Below, one piece after another: positions 52,305-60,309 of a stretch of DNA of 64,000 nucleotides (position 1 is its first letter; each line of letters starts with the position of its first letter). The notes below the pieces were generated by a model. The model was given only the letters and a program-made list of their open reading frames with translations, made no database searches and was not told the origin of the DNA. Both the position numbers and the translations under genes were made by a program. Source of the stretch: Streptomyces sp. NRRL S-37 (GTDB lineage: Bacteria > Actinomycetota > Actinomycetes > Streptomycetales > Streptomycetaceae); NCBI RefSeq assembly GCF_000721605.1, contig NZ_JOIZ01000007.1, forward strand, positions 1 through 64,000, read 5' to 3'.

Positions 52305-53144
52305 TCAGCCCGCTTGCGGCCTCGCCGCGAACTCCTCGGCGGCCGGGAGCAGGTCGGTGATCAGCTGCCAGACCTCCTTGGCATCGACCCGGACCAGCTT
52401 GAGCGGGGTGGTGCCGTCCACCTGGCCGGGCAGGACCGGTTCGGTGGGCAGTTCACGGTGCCAGTAGCCGAGAGGTCCGCAGTCCCACACCGCGAAACCG
52501 CGCACCTGCCGAGCCGGGGTTCCCTCGTCGTGCCCCTGCCACGCAGCGGTCATCCGCCAGCTGGAACGCATCCCGGCGATCAGCTTGGCGAGTGTGCTGA
52601 GCTGGGACTTTCGGGTAAGTCCGGCGTCCTTCAGTGCCTCCGTGATCCGGGCGATGCCCTCCTCCGCCGTCAGGCCGGGGAGGCTGTCCAAGGTGTCGAG
52701 CCCCGCATCGAGGACGGCCATGGTGGTCTCGATCACGGGTGTGGCGACCTCCACGGTCTCCTCGCCCTGGAGATTGACCATCCGCGCCAGTGCCCAGACG
52801 AGCATGGCCGGCTCCAGCCGGACGTACTCCGACTCCACAGAGCCCGGCCAGGACTCGTGGGAGTAGACGTAGCCGTCGCCGATGGTGACACCGTGGTGGA
52901 GCGTGCCGTGTTCGCCCAACGCCTCCACGTGGAGGACGACGGAGGGGGACCGCAGGGTGCTGACCAGCGGCGCCAGCAGGAGGTTGAGGTTCCCGTCCTG
53001 GTCGGTCAGACAGGTCTCCAGCAGTTCGCGGTCCGCCTCGGCGAGTTCCGCGGGTACCTCCTCCCCGTCGATGCGGTGGCGGAGGACGGCCAGGTGGTTC
53101 TCGCCCAGGCGGAACCGGCCCCGGGTGCTGTCGTAGGAAGGCAT
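52305..53144 (-). CDS. Cassette B: possible EspG-like ESX chaperone
   Basis: The 279-aa protein is the paralogue of 48384-49208. Shared segments are RFRLGENHLAVLRH at the N-terminus, HESWPGSVESEYVRLEP, LVWALARMVNL, SSWRMTAAWQG, AVWDCGPLGYWHREL and EVWQLITDLLPA. It has an extra helical insert in the middle (TAEEGIARITEALKDAG). Here it is the last gene of the cassette instead of the third, so gene order has changed since duplication. Cytoplasmic; chaperone function is inferred only from context. Confidence 0.62.
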   Translation of the reverse strand: MPSYDSTRGRFRLGENHLAVLRHRIDGEEVPAELAEADRELLETCLTDQDGNLNLLLAPLVSTLRSPSVVLHVEALGEHGTLHHGVTIGDGYVYSHESWPGSVESEYVRLEPAMLVWALARMVNLQGEETVEVATPVIETTMAVLDAGLDTLDSLPGLTAEEGIARITEALKDAGLTRKSQLSTLAKLIAGMRSSWRMTAAWQGHDEGTPARQVRGFAVWDCGPLGYWHRELPTEPVLPGQVDGTTPLKLVRVDAKEVWQLITDLLPAAEEFAARPQAG

Positions 53145-53203
53145 GGTGTGTCGCTTTCGTCGGCGGAGGGGGCGAACGGTGATGGCTCGAAGTCGTCAGA
53201 AGG

Positions 53204-53782
53204 TCACTGGAAGATCTCCAGCCAGTTCAGTGACCTGTTGAGGAAAGCGCGGACGGCACCGCCCCGGGTGAGGTTGCGGGTGTTGACGCCGACCATCACC
53301 GCGGCCAGCGCGAGATCGGTGGCGTCGGCCGGACCGAGGACGGTGAAGGTGGCCTTCTTCCGCGCACCACTGCCCTGCCGGCCGGTCCGGATTTCCACCC
53401 CGTCGCGGACCAGGGCGCGGTCCCGGTGCCGTCGGCCGGTCGCGAGATAGCGGTACTCCCGTCCGGCGACCCGCAGGCGCAGGGCCCGTCCGGCTCTGGT
53501 CTGCGCCCAGCGGTTGCGCTGGATACGGATTCCGGATCCGCCGACGCTGAGCTGCGCCATGTGGAGGGACGGCTTGCGTCCGTAGGCCCAGCCGCTGAAG
53601 GAGGTGGCGGGAACGGTGTCCCCGCTGACCTCGGTGACATGACGGTCGCCGTGCCGCCTCGCCGGGTAGACCACCTCGATCCGCCCGAACTCCCCTGCCG
53701 TTCCCCGATATCCGAACCTCCAGGACAGCCGGTCGCCCGACCGTTCCTCCCAGTGTTCGAGTGCGTAGGTGTGCCGCTGCAT
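53204..53782 (-). CDS. Cassette B: 192-aa conserved protein
   Basis: Paralogue of 46395-46991 in the other cassette. It starts QRHTYALEHWEERSGDRLSW from an ATG at 53782 and contains SGDTVPATSFSGWAYGRKP, MAQLSVGGSGIRI, AGRALRLRVAGREYRYLATG and VMVGVNTRNLTRGGAVRAFL. It appears to be two related beta-rich halves without signal peptide or helix. No known family recognised. GC-rich codon use is normal for the genome here, in contrast to the cassette A copy. Confidence 0.72.
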   Translation of the reverse strand: MQRHTYALEHWEERSGDRLSWRFGYRGTAGEFGRIEVVYPARRHGDRHVTEVSGDTVPATSFSGWAYGRKPSLHMAQLSVGGSGIRIQRNRWAQTRAGRALRLRVAGREYRYLATGRRHRDRALVRDGVEIRTGRQGSGARKKATFTVLGPADATDLALAAVMVGVNTRNLTRGGAVRAFLNRSLNWLEIFQ

Positions 53783-53829
53783 GGTTCCTTCCCCTCGCGC
53801 CGCTCGGCGCGGATGTGCCGTCACCGGCG

Positions 53830-55005
53830 TCAGTCGAACGGGTTGAGGGCGCTGCCGAGTTTCTTCGCGCCGTCGGATATGGCCTCGCCGGCCTTCTCGG
53901 CCTTGTCGCCGACCCAGTCCGCGGCCTCTTCCGCGCCCTTGCTGATGCTGTCCCAGTTGTCCCAGACCAGGGTTCCGGCGTAGGCGACTCCCGTGCCGAC
54001 GGCGAGGCCGATGGTGACCGGGTTGGGGGCCACCATGGCGGCGGTGAGCGAGGCGTTGAAGGCCGTACCGGTCCAGTTGGAGAGGTACTTGGCCTTGTCC
54101 TCCTTCCACGCCTTGCCGTGGTCCATGGTCGCCAGGTTGGCGACTCCCCAGGCGGTGGCGCCGGCGGAGCCGACGATGCCGGCACCACGGATCCATCCGG
54201 CGGCCTTCGCCGCGTTGGCGAGACCGCCGCGCTGAGCGACGCGGAGCAGGTTGGCCTCGGTGGAGGTGGGCAGGTAGAAGGACCCCTTGCGCATGTATCC
54301 GGCGAGCATCGCCGCCTCGTCGGAGCCGGCGAGCGCGCTGGTCGGCACCCGGGTCAGCCAGCTCCCGGCCTTGGGAATCCGGGACAGCTTGTCCCAGTGG
54401 CCGTTGATCATGCGGGCGGTGAAGGTACCCGGCGCGTTCAGCACCTTAGATGCCTTGAAGTACGAGATGAGCGACTTGCCGCCGAGCAGCGCCGTGGTCG
54501 ACGACGTGAAGAACGCCGACAGGTTGGCGGCCCCCTCAATGTACGTCGAGACCGCCTTGCCCAGCTTCTCGTTGCCGGTGAGCTGCGTGACGGCATCGCC
54601 CTGGATCCTGACGAGCCAGTCGTCGAGGGTCTCGCCGTCCTTCTTCTTGAGCCAGCCGTCGTCGACCTGGTCGTCGGACGCGGCCGCATTGGCGACCAGC
54701 AGGATGTCCGGTGGCAGGTCCTTGTTCTTGAGCTGTTCGGGGGTGAACCCGGCGAGCAGCAGTCCGGCCAGCGGATCGCCGTCCTCCAAGCGGGCGTAGG
54801 CCGCTTTCCTGCGGAGTTCGGGCGCTGTGTCCGATATCCAGGAGCGCATCGGCCGTATCGCGGTCAGCTTGTCCGATACACCGAGTGCCGAGGCCCGGCT
54901 GAACGCCTCGTCGAGCTTGTCCCCCGTCCCGCCCCGTCCGTCGAGCAACTTGGCCAGCTGCTCGAGGTCCTGCGGATTCACCACTCTGTTCAGCTTGCCT
55001 GTCAC
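53830..55005 (-). CDS. Cassette B: candidate type VII substrate with W..D....LRR motif
   Basis: The 391-aa paralogue of 47024-48280. N-terminal helices (NPQDLEQLAKLLDGRGGTGD, RPMRSWISDTAPELRRKAAY) are followed by AGFTPEQLKNKDLPPDILL, LDDWLVRIQGDAVTQLTG, a central alpha-helical part, and a hydrophobic Gly/Ala region (AFNASLTAAMVAPNPVTIG then LAVGTGVAYAGTLVWDNW) before the tail KAGEAISDGAKKLGSALNPFD. The last 12 residues are identical in both copies apart from one exchange, suggesting a C-terminal signal or interaction motif. No catalytic motif visible. Confidence 0.75.
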   Translation of the reverse strand: MTGKLNRVVNPQDLEQLAKLLDGRGGTGDKLDEAFSRASALGVSDKLTAIRPMRSWISDTAPELRRKAAYARLEDGDPLAGLLLAGFTPEQLKNKDLPPDILLVANAAASDDQVDDGWLKKKDGETLDDWLVRIQGDAVTQLTGNEKLGKAVSTYIEGAANLSAFFTSSTTALLGGKSLISYFKASKVLNAPGTFTARMINGHWDKLSRIPKAGSWLTRVPTSALAGSDEAAMLAGYMRKGSFYLPTSTEANLLRVAQRGGLANAAKAAGWIRGAGIVGSAGATAWGVANLATMDHGKAWKEDKAKYLSNWTGTAFNASLTAAMVAPNPVTIGLAVGTGVAYAGTLVWDNWDSISKGAEEAADWVGDKAEKAGEAISDGAKKLGSALNPFD

Positions 55006-55118
55006 GAAGCTCCTTCAGGTGATCGGTGTCGGCTCCTTCCCGGGGAGGAAGCAGCACAGGCACACGAAGACCGTACTCAGGTCACGGTCGGACCTCGAGG
55101 TCAAGGTCTCCGGCGGTC

Positions 55119-55694
55119 CTAGGCCCGGCGGGCTCGCGCCAGTGCGTCCAGCAGTGCCGTGCGGTCGTGGGTGGCGATCAGCAGCGACTCGCCCTGCACG
55201 GTCTCGACCACGATCTGGTCCATCCCCATGGGCACGGACCAACCGCCGCCTACGAGCCGCGGCGCCCCGGCCGCGTGGCTTCTCCGCCGCAACTCCGCGA
55301 GCTCCTCACGCGACCGCGAGGCCAAGGCCGCGGTGAACTCCGCGTCCGTGGGCTGCTCACGAGCCTCCTGAAGCGAGGCGGCCGTCAACGATTCCACCGC
55401 GATCGTCTCCCGTCCGACGGTCAACTGCCCGTCGCGAAGATGGATTCGGTGATAAACGCGTTTGGAAATCGGCACGGCATTGAATACGAGCGCAAGGAAT
55501 ATGGAGAAACCGAGAATGATGACCCAGACCGTGCTGTCCTCGGGAAGGAGGATGCTGCCCTGGTATGCGACCCAGCCGGTCAGGACCGCCGAGGTCGCGA
55601 TGGTCCAGCGCCTCGGCAGCTTCTCCCGGTACACCACCGCCCGCCCATGGAACGCGTTCGCTGCGCCTGTTCCGGGATTCTCGGTACCTTCCAC
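55119..55694 (-). CDS. DUF3093-like membrane protein (cassette B only)
   Basis: The 191-aa protein starts with FHGRAVVYREKLPRRWTIATS, has two helices (ATSAVLTGWVAYQGSILL and VWVIILGFSIFLALVF), then a cytoplasmic beta domain with HLRDGQLTVGRETIAVESLT and a terminal LLIATHDRTALLDALARAR. The E-x-L-P-R-x-W opening, two helices and a C-terminal R-x-x-x-L-x-x-A-L helix are as in DUF3093 proteins. It has 113-133-base gaps on both sides and a TAGCCT (minus strand, 55733-55738), so it may have its own promoter. Confidence 0.6.
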   Translation of the reverse strand: MEGTENPGTGAANAFHGRAVVYREKLPRRWTIATSAVLTGWVAYQGSILLPEDSTVWVIILGFSIFLALVFNAVPISKRVYHRIHLRDGQLTVGRETIAVESLTAASLQEAREQPTDAEFTAALASRSREELAELRRRSHAAGAPRLVGGGWSVPMGMDQIVVETVQGESLLIATHDRTALLDALARARRA

Positions 55695-55827
55695 GGTTGC
55701 TCCCTCGATCCGAACCGACTTTGACTCCGGCCGAGGCTACCCACCGCCCGCGACAACCCATGAGGCACGTGAGCGACGTGGCGGGAGGAGGTGATCGTGG
55801 CGTGGGCAGACGGACCGGAGTCGCGGT

Positions 55828-56907
55828 TCAACGGTTGATGGCCTGGATTTCCTGGACGGTGACCGCCTGGTCGTTGCCGAAGGTGCCGTCGGGCAGGTCG
55901 CCGCCCGCGCCGCCGGTGCCGGTCCAGGCGATCTCCCAGGTGATGGTGGCCTGGAGGTTGTAGGTTCCGTTGCCGGAGGAGCGGAGGTAGGTGATTCCGC
56001 AGGGCGGAGTCCGGTCGGCCTTGCCCTGGGCGTAGGGCTCGCCGATGGAGCCGTCGGCGTTGATGGTGCACTCGCCCGAGGCGGGGTAGGTCTCGGCGTC
56101 GTCGGTGCCCGGCTCCAGTTTGAGGGAGACCGGCTTGGCGGTGGTGGTGGCCTGGAGGGCGAAGCCGGGGGCGTTGATGGACGCCGTGGCCCGGACCTCG
56201 TCGAAGACGGCCTTGTCGAGCCAGGCCCAGGTCGGCAGGTTGACCTTGGTGGTCCCCTCGGGCTTGAGGCTGACCTCGGTGTCGGGCAGCTGCATGTGCT
56301 GGTAGGCGAGGGCGGCGAGTATCTCCGGGGTGATGGCCTCCTCGTACTGGGGCGGCGGGGCCTCGCCGTTGTCGACCCAGAAGGGCAGGTCGGTGCACGA
56401 GGTCCGCTTGAGGATGTCGGGTTCGTTGGGGTTTTCGACACCGGCCCAGAACATCCCCTCGCCGTCCTTCTCGACGTTGTAGTCCTTGTAGCCGGGGGTG
56501 TCGGCCCAGCCGTAGTCGTCCTCGTAGTGCCGCTTCGTCTCGCCGATCGCCGCGCCCGCGTGCCCGGTCATTCCGGGGGCCGAAGCGGCGTTCTCGAGAT
56601 CCTTGGACATCTTCTTCTTGAAGTCCTTGGCGCCGAGGTACGGGGCGTACCAGCAGGGCGGTGGCGTCCAGGTGACGTCGGAGGACGTCACGTTCCCGGT
56701 GCCGCCGTTCTTGGCGACGGAGCCGGAGTACTGGATGCGGGCGGCGGCGTAGATGCCGGTGTCGTCGCTGCCGCCCGACTGCTCGGTGGTGGCTCCCTTG
56801 TCGGAGCCCACCGGTTTTGCCGCGTACGCGGCTTCTGAGAGAACAACGGTGCTGAGGGCCAGCGACAGCGTCGCGGTGCCGATGAATGTGCGAAGTGATC
56901 CCCTCAC
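55828..56907 (-). CDS. Cassette B: secreted four-cysteine protein
   Basis: The 359-aa product has a signal peptide (TFIGTATLSLALSTVVLSEA, cleavage near AYAAKP) and no other helix. It matches the cassette A protein (49382-50425): TWTPPPCWYAPY, GVENPNEPDILKRTSC, LPFWVDNGEAPP, AITPEILAALAYQHM, TKVNLPTWAWLDK, PASGECTINADGSIGEPY and a terminal TGTGGAGGDLPDGTFGND block. GTG start overlaps the upstream lipoprotein stop by four bases (GTGA). Function unknown; the strict pairing with the lipoprotein in both cassettes suggests they act together outside the cell. Confidence 0.82.
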   Translation of the reverse strand: MRGSLRTFIGTATLSLALSTVVLSEAAYAAKPVGSDKGATTEQSGGSDDTGIYAAARIQYSGSVAKNGGTGNVTSSDVTWTPPPCWYAPYLGAKDFKKKMSKDLENAASAPGMTGHAGAAIGETKRHYEDDYGWADTPGYKDYNVEKDGEGMFWAGVENPNEPDILKRTSCTDLPFWVDNGEAPPPQYEEAITPEILAALAYQHMQLPDTEVSLKPEGTTKVNLPTWAWLDKAVFDEVRATASINAPGFALQATTTAKPVSLKLEPGTDDAETYPASGECTINADGSIGEPYAQGKADRTPPCGITYLRSSGNGTYNLQATITWEIAWTGTGGAGGDLPDGTFGNDQAVTVQEIQAINR

Positions 56908-57575
56908 TGGCACTTCGCCGCCTTTGTCTCGACGTACACCTTGGACGCCTGCCACAGGCCGGTGCCGGTGGGGTACTTGACCATAATGATCTTGTAGTAG
57001 TCGAAGTCCTCGATGCTGGGCTCGGTCTTGAGGACCTTGTCGGTCTTGATCTCCTTGCCGTAGAACTTTCCGGCGTCCGCGCAGAATGCCACCTCCACCG
57101 ACTTGCCGTTCGCGGCGGACCGAGTGGTGGCGTCGTAGTGGCGCAGTGTGCCGGTGGCGGTCCAGCCGCCGTCGATCCAGGCGTTGATCTGCGTTTCTGC
57201 GTACTTCAGCCCGTCACCGGTGGCATACGCTGCGACGGACGCGTCCTTGGACGTACGTTTGTCGACGCCTCGGTAGATGGCCCGGAAGAAGTTTGCGGCG
57301 TCGTCCATGGCCGCCGCCTCGTTCTCGTTCTTCGGCTTCTCCCAGTCGAAGACCAGGTTCATGTCCGCGGGCAGGGACACGTCCACGCCGTCCGGCTTGT
57401 CTTCCGCCGGTGCTCCCGAGGGCTCCGCCGACTTGGTCGGCTTCTCTGTCCCCTGGTCGGCGCCGGTGATCTTGTCGTTGTCACCGGACTGGTCGTCCCC
57501 GCCTCCGCAGGCCGTCAGCATCAAGGTCGCGGCGGCGGCGAACGCGGCGGCAACAGGCAAAGTACGGCGCTTCAC
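56904..57575 (-). CDS. Cassette B: lipoprotein with SnoaL/NTF2-like domain
   Basis: The 223-aa paralogue of 50413-51087 starts KRRTLPVAAAFAAAATLML with lipobox LTACGGGDD. The mature domain shares AANFFRAIYRGVDKRTSKD, ETQINAWIDGGWTATG, VEVAFCADAGKFYGKEIKTD, KVLKTEPS and a C-terminal KAAKCQ; two cysteines could pair. The GTG at 57575 has GGGGAG upstream, identical in position to cassette A. First gene of cassette B. Confidence 0.83.
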   Translation of the reverse strand: MKRRTLPVAAAFAAAATLMLTACGGGDDQSGDNDKITGADQGTEKPTKSAEPSGAPAEDKPDGVDVSLPADMNLVFDWEKPKNENEAAAMDDAANFFRAIYRGVDKRTSKDASVAAYATGDGLKYAETQINAWIDGGWTATGTLRHYDATTRSAANGKSVEVAFCADAGKFYGKEIKTDKVLKTEPSIEDFDYYKIIMVKYPTGTGLWQASKVYVETKAAKCQ

Positions 57576-57613
57576 AGTGGGCTCCCCGTGAGACGAAACG
57601 TTTCCAGTGCAGT

Positions 57614-57644
57614 GACGATATCGGTGGGGTTCTCGGTTTCACCA
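57614..57644 (-). promoter_or_regulatory. Promoter element of cassette B, conserved with cassette A
   Basis: On the minus strand: TGGTGAAAC, 15 bases, TATCGTC, about 38 bases before the lipoprotein start. Spacing and both blocks match the element at 51128-51158. Confidence 0.55.
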
Positions 57645-57724
57645 ACGCGAACTGTCCAATGAGCGGACCGAAATGACAGTCGCCGGGTGCCTGGGCGGGG
57701 CGTACGGCGGAGAGCCGCTCCGTC

Positions 57725-57730
57725 TACGCT
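57725..57730 (+). promoter_or_regulatory. -10 hexamer of a leaderless transcript
   Basis: TACGCT lies six bases before the GTG at 57737 and no ribosome-binding site intervenes. Confidence 0.45.
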
Positions 57731-57736
57731 GCGGTC

Positions 57737-58252
57737 GTGGTCTTCATCTCGCACCGCGCTCTTCAGGGCGGCCGTGGGCACCGGTTGGCCGTCGGCGTCA
57801 TGCTCTTCCTCTTCTGGGTCCTCCTGGCCGTCGGACTCACCGCCGCGGCGGTCGCGAGCCGGGTCGGGTGGCCGGCCCGGCTGGGGTTCGGTGCCGGAGC
57901 CGTCTCCGCGTATCTGCTCGTGTGGTGGAGCGCCCGGTTCTGGTGGTCGGCCTTCTGTCAGGGGCGGCGTGAGGAGGCGGTGGCCGAGCCGGACGCCTGG
58001 CCCTGGCTGTTTCCCCCGGTGGTCGGCGGTGTCGCCCTCGCTGTCTCCGGAGCGGGGATGCTGAGTCGCGGGGACGGCAGTGGGTGGTTCGGGCTGGGGT
58101 TCGGCCTGGTGCTCGGCGGTCCTTCCCTCGCGATGACGGTCCTGCAGGTGGGGGAGTGGTTCTCCGGGCGATCGCGCCGCGAACCGGTCGTGCCCGCCCG
58201 GCCCGTCGAGCCGCCGCGACCGCGACGGGACTGGGGGCAGATCGGGAGGTGA
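57737..58252 (+). CDS. Hypothetical membrane protein, 171 aa
   Basis: The protein has four hydrophobic segments (AVGVMLFLFWVLLAVGLTAA; LGFGAGAVSAYLLVWWSA; LFPPVVGGVALAVSGAGML; FGLGFGLVLGGPSLAMTVL) and an arginine/proline-rich cytoplasmic tail ending RDWGQIGR. No family recognised. The GTG start is backed by the -10 hexamer. It is divergent from cassette B and convergent with the toxin-antitoxin pair. Confidence 0.65.
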   Translation: MVFISHRALQGGRGHRLAVGVMLFLFWVLLAVGLTAAAVASRVGWPARLGFGAGAVSAYLLVWWSARFWWSAFCQGRREEAVAEPDAWPWLFPPVVGGVALAVSGAGMLSRGDGSGWFGLGFGLVLGGPSLAMTVLQVGEWFSGRSRREPVVPARPVEPPRPRRDWGQIGR

Positions 58253-58289
58253 GCCCGGGTGCGAGGACGGCCTCCGCGGCTCTCCGCGG

Positions 58290-58598
58290 TCAGGCCGCGT
58301 GGTCCTCGAAGCGGAATTCGGGGCTGGTGCGCGGGTCGATGCGGGCTCCGGCCTCGAGCGCTGTGGCGAGGCGCTCGATCAGCTCAAGAGTGGGGTCGAC
58401 GGCGCTTTCCTCGATGGCTTCGATGTCCTCTTCGGGGAGCGCCGCACGTCGGGTCAGCTCCGCTGTTGTCCAGCCGAGGGCCGAGCGCCGGTCGTAGACC
58501 GCTTGGGCGAAGTCCATGCGGCGGCCTGCGGCACGGTACGCGGGGTCCTCACGGTGTTCCGGCGGGACCTTCCAGCTGGTGTGGTATCCGCTGCTCAT
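58290..58598 (-). CDS. XRE-family antitoxin (HigA-like)
   Basis: The 102-aa protein has a five-helix XRE domain: MDFAQAVYDRRSALGWTTAE, LTRRAALPEEDIEAIEES, DPTLELIERLATALE (about residues 28-88). The first 25 residues (WKVPPEHREDPAYRAAG) are a flexible extension. The ATG overlaps the toxin stop by one base; toxin first and XRE antitoxin second is the HigBA order. It should bind and neutralise the toxin and repress the pair. Confidence 0.82.
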   Translation of the reverse strand: MSSGYHTSWKVPPEHREDPAYRAAGRRMDFAQAVYDRRSALGWTTAELTRRAALPEEDIEAIEESAVDPTLELIERLATALEAGARIDPRTSPEFRFEDHAA

Positions 58599-58975
58599 CA
58601 GGCCTCCTCGTCCCTGCTGTAAACGTCGTGCTCACCGGCCGGTGCGTGTTCCGCCTCGCATTCCTTCCTTGCTCGCTGTGCCCGCATGATCTCGTCCCGC
58701 TCCTGCATCCTGGTCTTGCGGAAGACCGTGAGAAGGATCGCGCGGCGCCCCCGAGCGAACCAGTAGGTGACGCGCACCGGTCCGATGCGCAGTTCTCGTA
58801 GGCCGTCGCCGAGGTGGCCGGCGAGAGGGAAGGGCAACGCGGGGCCGTCGGTGGCGAGCCGGTCCGCGAAGCGTTCGACGGCTCGGTAGTCCGCATGCGA
58901 GAGGGTTTCCGGCCAGGCGCGCACCTCCGGCTCCACTTCGATGATGCAGAGGCCCGGGGCCGGTGGTTCCGGCAT
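58598..58975 (-). CDS. RelE/HigB-type toxin (phage-derived Gp49-like)
   Basis: The 125-aa protein has the compact toxin pattern: AWPETLSHADYRAVERFADR helices, PFPLAGHLGDGLRELRIGPVR, VTYWFARGRRAILLTVFRKTR, then a charged helix (MQERDEIMRAQRARKECE). The L-R-E-L-R...Y...F-R-K-T series is the HigB/Gp49 signature of ribosome-dependent mRNA interferases. ATG at 58975 is used; a longer frame to 59026 lacks conservation. Confidence 0.82.
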   Translation of the reverse strand: MPEPPAPGLCIIEVEPEVRAWPETLSHADYRAVERFADRLATDGPALPFPLAGHLGDGLRELRIGPVRVTYWFARGRRAILLTVFRKTRMQERDEIMRAQRARKECEAEHAPAGEHDVYSRDEEA

Positions 58976-59560
58976 GACCGTTCCGTTCGTGGCGTGGGTT
59001 CGTGGGCACGTACGGCGTCCACACAATCGAGTGACCTTCGGCCCGAGGGCCGGATTGCCCGACGATCACCCGATCGGGGATCAGTCGACCGTCCCCGCCT
59101 TCCGTGCGTTCACCACGAGCCGCGTGAGTGCGTTGGGCAGAGGTGACCGCAGGCCGTCCGAAGCCCTGCCGATGTGTCAGCCCAGCCTCGTGAGTGAATC
59201 GTGCAGGGCTCATGTGCGGTGCGTAAGGGGCCGTATGTCATGCGTGGTCGGCCGGGTGGGGCGGCGGTTCGCTCGAGCACAGGTGGTGAGCAGGTCCCAA
59301 CTGGGTTGTTCAACAGTGAAATTGCAGGTGGGTAACGGTGTGCGGGGTGAGGTACGCGAGACGGACTGCGCCTTGAGGGGCTTATGTGTGGCTGATACGG
59401 TGCGATGGCTTGACACTCACCTCAGCGTTGGCTATTTGCCCTGGTCGGGCGGGTGGGTCCGACCCGTCGCGCATGTCCGTGCGCGAGTGGATGTGGGTGA
59501 AGTGTCGGGAATCTCAGGGAACGTGGCAGACATCGTCTTGGGTGTACGGGGAGCGGTTGC
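58976..59560. other. Promoter-bearing gap upstream of the Tad pilus operon
   Basis: No credible gene in these 585 bases. TTGACA at 59410-59415, a 17-base spacer and TATTTG at 59433-59438 give a promoter with an ideal -35 and a weaker -10, 123 bases before the SAF-protein start. The toxin-antitoxin promoter must lie near 58980-59060 on the other strand. Confidence 0.4.
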
Positions 59561-60292
59561 GTGAAGATCCAAGAGCGTACGGGGGCGGGCGCCGGCCGTT
59601 CCGCGGCACCGGCCGGGCCGGCGGTCGGTGACCGGCTTCCCACTGCGCCCCGCGAGCGCAAACCGGCGCTGGCCGCGCTGGCGGTGCTGCTGATCCTGGT
59701 CGGCGCGCTCGGTGCCACGATGCTCGTGCTGCAGGCCGGGGACCGGATCGAGGTCGTGAAGATCACCAAGGAGATCCCGGCCGGGCAGAAGGTCACCGAC
59801 GCCAACACCACGTCGGTCATGGTCGCCGAGGACCCGAACATCCACTACGTGGAGTGGACTCAGCTCGACGCCCTGAAGAAGCTCAAGGCCGTCAGCACGA
59901 TCCCGGGCGGCGTCGTCGCCGTCGGTGAGATGTTCGGCGACGAGGCCAAGGTCCCCGAGGGCAAGGCCCTTGTCGGGCTCTCCCTCAAGGACGGGCAGTA
60001 CCCGGCCAATCTGGAGAACGGTGACACCGTCGCCGCCTACCGCGTCGGCGGCACCTCCGGCTCCGGCTCCGACTCCGACGCCGACAAGGGTTCCTCCGGC
60101 TCCACCGGCGGTGGCAACGCCCTGATCGTGGACGAGGCGCGGGTGAACTCCGTGCCGGAGGAGCAGAACGGCGACCTCGTCAGCAGCACCGACAAGCCCG
60201 TGACGGTGCTCGTCGACAGCGCCGACGCCGCGGCGCTCACCCAGGCCGCCTCCAACGGCGAGGTGGCTCTCGTCCTCGTTCCTGGCAACTAG
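59561..60292 (+). CDS. SAF-domain pilus-assembly protein (CpaB/RcpC-like)
   Basis: The 243-aa protein has one N-terminal helix (LAALAVLLILVGALGATMLV) then a SAF-like domain: ITKEIPAGQKVTDANTTSVM (about residues 67-86) and VGLSLKDGQYPANLENGDTV. A Gly/Ser/Asp-rich loop follows and a beta-rich end (VTVLVDSADAAALTQAASNG). In Tad loci CpaB/RcpC proteins are exported and act at the pilus channel. The GTG is preceded by GGGAG. It leads an operon with ParA-like, CpaF and TadBC genes. Confidence 0.78.
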   Translation: MKIQERTGAGAGRSAAPAGPAVGDRLPTAPRERKPALAALAVLLILVGALGATMLVLQAGDRIEVVKITKEIPAGQKVTDANTTSVMVAEDPNIHYVEWTQLDALKKLKAVSTIPGGVVAVGEMFGDEAKVPEGKALVGLSLKDGQYPANLENGDTVAAYRVGGTSGSGSDSDADKGSSGSTGGGNALIVDEARVNSVPEEQNGDLVSSTDKPVTVLVDSADAAALTQAASNGEVALVLVPGN

Positions 60293-60309
60293 AAGGCGGC
60301 ACCCGACCC

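Noticed and set aside
58941..59564. A 207-codon plus-strand gene upstream of the Tad operon
   Set aside because: It overlaps the toxin gene antisense and the promoter region, and its translation has no conserved pattern.
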